Of a stretch of DNA of 8,252 bases, positions 6,462 through 8,252 are shown piece after piece. The DNA lies in the NCBI GenBank assembly GCA_021202205.1, contig JAJQDJ010000220.1, positions 1 through 8,252 of the forward strand, in the 5' to 3' direction. The notes below the pieces were generated by a model. It was not told where the DNA came from and made no database searches. It saw only the letters and a list, made by a program, of their open reading frames with translations. Source of the stretch: Erysipelotrichaceae bacterium (lineage in GTDB: Bacteria; Bacillota_I; Bacilli_A; Erysipelotrichales; Coprobacillaceae). A program made the translations under genes and the position numbers. Each line of letters starts with the position of its first letter. The first letter of the stretch is position 1.

Positions 6462-7136
6462 TTACTCCACTGTTGTAAACTTAGCAACGACTGAACTACC
6501 ATATTGTTCTTCAATATAAGCAGCTACTTCATCAGATTGTAATGCGGCAATCAAAGCTTGTGTTTTTTCAGATTCTTCACTACCTTCTTTAACTACTAAA
6601 TAGTTAATATATGGTTCAGCTTCTTCATCGGTAAAATCTTCAGCAACTAATGTATAGGCTGTTTCAATAATACCACTATCTAATGCATAATTACCATTAA
6701 TAACAGCTCCATCAACATCAGCTAAGTTATTTGGTAAATTGGCTGCTTCTAATTCAGCAAATTCAAAGTTATGTGGATTAGAAGTAATGCTTTGTAATGT
6801 ATATAAATCGTCAGTATCTTCTAATTCTATTAAACCATTTGTAGCCAATAATGCTAAAGCACGTGATTCATTAGATCCATCATTAGGAATAGCAATTGTT
6901 GCACCATCTTCTAATGAAGTATTAGGTTGTACATAATCTGTAAATTCCACAACATCCAATGTCCATCCATCTTCTGCTAATAAATCCTTAACAACATCAT
7001 TTAAAATAGCTGCAAGAGGAACAGCTGTAGCTCCTACTGTAATTGTCTTATCATCACTATCATCAGATGTAGACCCGCATCCAGCAAGAGTTAATGCAAA
7101 TGCCCCTGCTAATAAAACCTTTAATAATTTTTTCAT
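6462..7136 (-). CDS. metQ: Methionine-binding lipoprotein MetQ with an in-frame internal deletion
   Basis: MetQ is the substrate-binding lipoprotein of the MetNIQ importer. The signal peptide is clear: MKKLLK, a hydrophobic stretch and lipobox LAGC (17-20). Then come TITVGATAVPLAAIL, VVEFTDYVQPN, DGATIAIPND, the INGNYALDSG region and a helical C-terminus. The protein is 224 residues; MetQ is normally about 265-280. VQPNTSLEDG (69-78) runs straight into ATIAIPND, so the usual segment between them, with the ANYFQH-PYL and EPMG(L/V)YS motifs, is missing: about 45-50 residues of the N-lobe and binding cleft. The remaining SLEDG could be either end of a short repeat, which suggests deletion by repeat recombination. 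The frame is kept. Binding function is very unlikely. AGGAGG lies ten bases before the ATG, and a T-box leader precedes it. Confidence 0.88.
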   Translation of the reverse strand: MKKLLKVLLAGAFALTLAGCGSTSDDSDDKTITVGATAVPLAAILNDVVKDLLAEDGWTLDVVEFTDYVQPNTSLEDGATIAIPNDGSNESRALALLATNGLIELEDTDDLYTLQSITSNPHNFEFAELEAANLPNNLADVDGAVINGNYALDSGIIETAYTLVAEDFTDEEAEPYINYLVVKEGSEESEKTQALIAALQSDEVAAYIEEQYGSSVVAKFTTVE

Positions 7137-7173
7137 TTCTCTTTCTCCTCCTAAAATTATCTATCAATACAAT

Positions 7174-7203
7174 AAAAAAATCTCGTCCAATTAAGGACGA
7201 GAT
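7174..7203 (-). terminator. T-box-controlled terminator upstream of metQ
   Basis: ATCTCGTCC (7203-7195) and GGACGAGAT (7188-7180) form a 9-bp stem with a six-base loop, ending in a run of T on the minus strand. It lies just after the T-box sequence, in the classic competing terminator/antiterminator layout. Confidence 0.9.
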
Positions 7204-7440
7204 ATATTACCCGTGTTACCACTTTGTTTTAAAATAACCTCACGATTATTTCCTCTTTAAGTACCATCATACTCTATCACTATAACGGGTGAACCCGACA
7301 TACCCTAACATAAGCTCAGATATGCAACTCCAAGGCCATTTTTCATTTATCGTCAATCTTTCTTTTTCACCAACCAAGAATTCTCTAACCATCTAAGATA
7401 AATTACTTTTCTTTTCATCGTCTTTATTGTATTGCTTAAT
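7174..7440 (-). promoter_or_regulatory. Met-specific T-box leader of the metQ-msrA-metN-metI operon
   Basis: This leader senses uncharged tRNA-Met and lets transcription continue when methionine is short. Stem I is recognisable: base pairing GCAAT (7435-7431) with GTTGC (7328-7324), an AGTA loop-E motif (7407-7404), and ATTTATC (7403-7397) pairing with GATAAAT (7351-7345). Five bases later comes ATG followed by G (7339-7337), the position of the specifier codon by comparison with the glyQS leader. The distal part carries GGTTGGTG, typical of T-boxes. The T-box sequence AGTGGTAACACGG (7223-7211) contains TGGT, complementary to ACCA, as expected for tRNA-Met with discriminator A. The terminator follows. 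T-box identity is firm; the AUG specifier is a manual reading. Confidence 0.88.
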
Positions 7441-7443
7441 TGC

Positions 7444-7472
7444 ATATTAAACCTATAGGAATTAAAAGTCAA
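7444..7472 (-). promoter_or_regulatory. Sigma-A promoter of the methionine operon
   Basis: On the minus strand TTGACT (7472-7467) and TAATAT (7449-7444) are spaced by 17 bases, just upstream of the T-box leader. The spacer holds the palindrome CCTATAGG (7452-7459), a possible operator for the neighbouring Rrf2 regulator. Confidence 0.75.
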
Positions 7473-7495
7473 TACGTTTTTACAAATTTAACCTT

Positions 7496-7522
7496 AAAAA
7501 TGTGCTATAAAAGCACATTTTT
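7496..7522 (-). terminator. Terminator of the Rrf2 regulator gene
   Basis: An 11-bp inverted repeat (7496-7506 with 7512-7522; arm AAAAATGTGCT) has a five-base loop and ends in T on the minus strand. It overlaps the stop codon of the regulator and separates it from the methionine operon. Confidence 0.75.
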
Positions 7523-7946
7523 AAATGACAAAATCCCATATAAAACCACTATTCAATTCTACTAAATCAGCTAAAGTATAAGAATCTAAATATTCTATAA
7601 TAACCTTATTCAATCCTTCATAAAAAGACATCATCGGAACATCTTCGCTAGGAATATCATCACCATCCAAAAAAGATACACATGCAACTTTACCCTCGAC
7701 AACCTCTAATATCTCCCTTGAGGTATAATCTTTAGGTAATTTGACTAAGGAATAACCACCTGAAGGGCCTCTTGTACTTTTAATGAGTCCCGCCTTACTT
7801 AATGGTGATGCTATTTGTTCTAAATATTTAACTGATATATTTTGTCTTTTAGCGACATCCTTTAATGATATATGTCCCTGTGATTCATTTTGTGCCAAAT
7901 CAATCATTAATCGTAATGCATAGCGACCTTTTGTTGAAATTTTCAT
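7521..7946 (-). CDS. Rrf2 family transcriptional regulator (CymR/IscR-like)
   Basis: This is a DNA-binding repressor-type protein of the Rrf2 family. The chosen start at 7946 gives the family's typical MKISTKGRYALRLMIDLA and has AGGTGG just upstream. An in-frame ATG at 7973 would add nine residues and lies inside the proposed promoter, so it is unlikely. The protein is 141 residues. The winged helix-turn-helix spans about residues 26-66 (ISLKDVAKRQNISVKYLEQI, then the GLIKSTRGPSGGY wing). Only one cysteine (Cys89) is in the sensor region, not the three that bind an iron-sulfur cluster in IscR, so it is closer to CymR-type, cluster-free members that govern sulfur amino acid genes. It is monocistronic and adjacent to the methionine operon, so control of that operon is plausible but inferred. 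Confidence 0.92.
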   Translation of the reverse strand: MKISTKGRYALRLMIDLAQNESQGHISLKDVAKRQNISVKYLEQIASPLSKAGLIKSTRGPSGGYSLVKLPKDYTSREILEVVEGKVACVSFLDGDDIPSEDVPMMSFYEGLNKVIIEYLDSYTLADLVELNSGFIWDFVI

Positions 7947-7963
7947 ACTACCACCTAATTCAT

Positions 7964-7992
7964 AATATAACATGTATTAATGAAATTGTCAC
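7964..7992 (-). promoter_or_regulatory. Sigma-A promoter of the Rrf2 regulator gene
   Basis: On the minus strand GTGACA (7992-7987) and TATATT (7969-7964) are separated by 17 bases, about 20 bases before the regulator ATG at 7946. Confidence 0.6.
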
Positions 7993-7999
7993 GTACTAT

Positions 8000-8020
8000 T
8001 TCATAGTTAACAACTATGAA
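8000..8020. promoter_or_regulatory. Perfect dyad upstream of the Rrf2 promoter, candidate operator
   Basis: TTCATAGTT (8000-8008) and AACTATGAA (8012-8020) are perfect 9-base inverted arms around three bases. The dyad lies directly upstream of the -35 box. No T-run follows on the minus strand, so an operator (perhaps autoregulatory) fits better than a terminator. On the RNA level it could also be a weak hairpin after the upstream frame. Confidence 0.45.
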
Positions 8021-8036
8021 TTGTATATCATTTTAA

Positions 8037-8249
8037 TTATGTTTTATCATTAAAAAACAACTCAGGATTATGATTAGCAATATAATTCGTATTCATGAAA
8101 CGTTTAATATATCTAAAATAACCATCTACGCCAAATTCTTTATCCCAAAGACGAATACTATCCAATATTCGATTAAGACATAGGAATACGTTTTTAAAAA
8201 TAAAAACCTCATTTGCACCGTGTGCGTAAATATAGTATAATCTAAGAGT
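8037..8249 (-). other. Unrecognised short reading frame, possible gene remnant
   Basis: The minus-strand frame from 8249 to a TAA at 8037 is open for 70 codons and looks protein-like (for example LDSIRLWDKEFGVDGYFRYI). Directly upstream at the window edge is an in-frame TAG (8252-8250). The only in-frame ATG is late (about 8101) and without a good ribosome binding site. I recognise no family. It may be the decayed 3' end of a gene, or chance. A plus-strand promoter overlaps its 5' part, which argues against an active gene. Confidence 0.25.
8213..8241 (+). promoter_or_regulatory. Divergent plus-strand sigma-A promoter at the window edge
   Basis: TTGCAC (8213-8218) and a consensus TATAAT (8236-8241) are separated by 17 bases, reading out of the window to the right. 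GCAC-CGT-GTGC, a small dyad, overlaps the -35 and spacer. The gene it serves is outside the window. Confidence 0.6.
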
Positions 8250-8252
8250 CTA

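Noticed and set aside
6739..6936. Plus-strand frames antisense to metQ, msrA and metN (also 6307-6519 and 5913-6122)
   Set aside because: All are opposite well-supported genes and have no recognisable protein features.
7324..7329. UGC in the T-box leader as a cysteine specifier
   Set aside because: The helix, loop-E motif and five-base spacing place AUG at 7339-7337 in the specifier position; GTTGC at 7328-7324 fits the basal stem instead.
7471..7482. 12-base match AATACGTTTTTA also present at 8185-8196
   Set aside because: One or more such matches is expected by chance in AT-rich sequence of this length, and the contexts differ.

Overview
This is an AT-rich, low-GC stretch of a Bacillota genome. 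The gene content and AGGAGG-type ribosome binding sites would suit a gut Erysipelotrichia/Coprobacillaceae-like anaerobe, but that lineage is only a guess. Every recognisable gene is on the minus strand, so transcription runs from right to left.

Right part (about 8250 to 4660). A divergent plus-strand promoter lies at the right edge, followed by a short unrecognised minus-strand reading frame. Next is a monocistronic Rrf2-family repressor gene (7521-7946) with its own promoter, an upstream dyad and a terminator. Then comes a methionine operon: a sigma-A promoter, a Met T-box leader (specifier AUG at 7339-7337, terminator 7174-7203), and metQ-msrA-metN-metI. These encode the methionine ABC importer, with methionine sulfoxide reductase A in the middle. 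The operon ends in a hairpin terminator.

Left part (about 4660 to 1). A second operon starts from a strong promoter at 4629-4658: a DUF3842 gene, then cbiM (fused to a C-terminal PDGLE/CbiN-like part), cbiQ, cbiO, larB and larC (cut by the window edge). This is a nickel ECF-type importer coupled to synthesis of the nickel-pincer nucleotide (NPN) cofactor of lactate racemase and its relatives. It parallels the Lactiplantibacillus lar(MN)QO and larBC genes. larA and larE are not in the window.

The most striking property is damage concentrated in ABC-transport genes. metQ lacks about 45-50 central residues. metN lacks the block from the Q-loop through the signature and Walker B motifs. metI and cbiO each carry one in-frame TAA in otherwise full-length genes. 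larB appears to have ATA where its ATG should be. msrA, rrf2, DUF3842, cbiM and cbiQ look intact. Either both importers are recently inactivated, or the sequence carries local errors. I see no CRISPR array, insertion sequence, tRNA or rRNA, and no clear new defence or mobile system.
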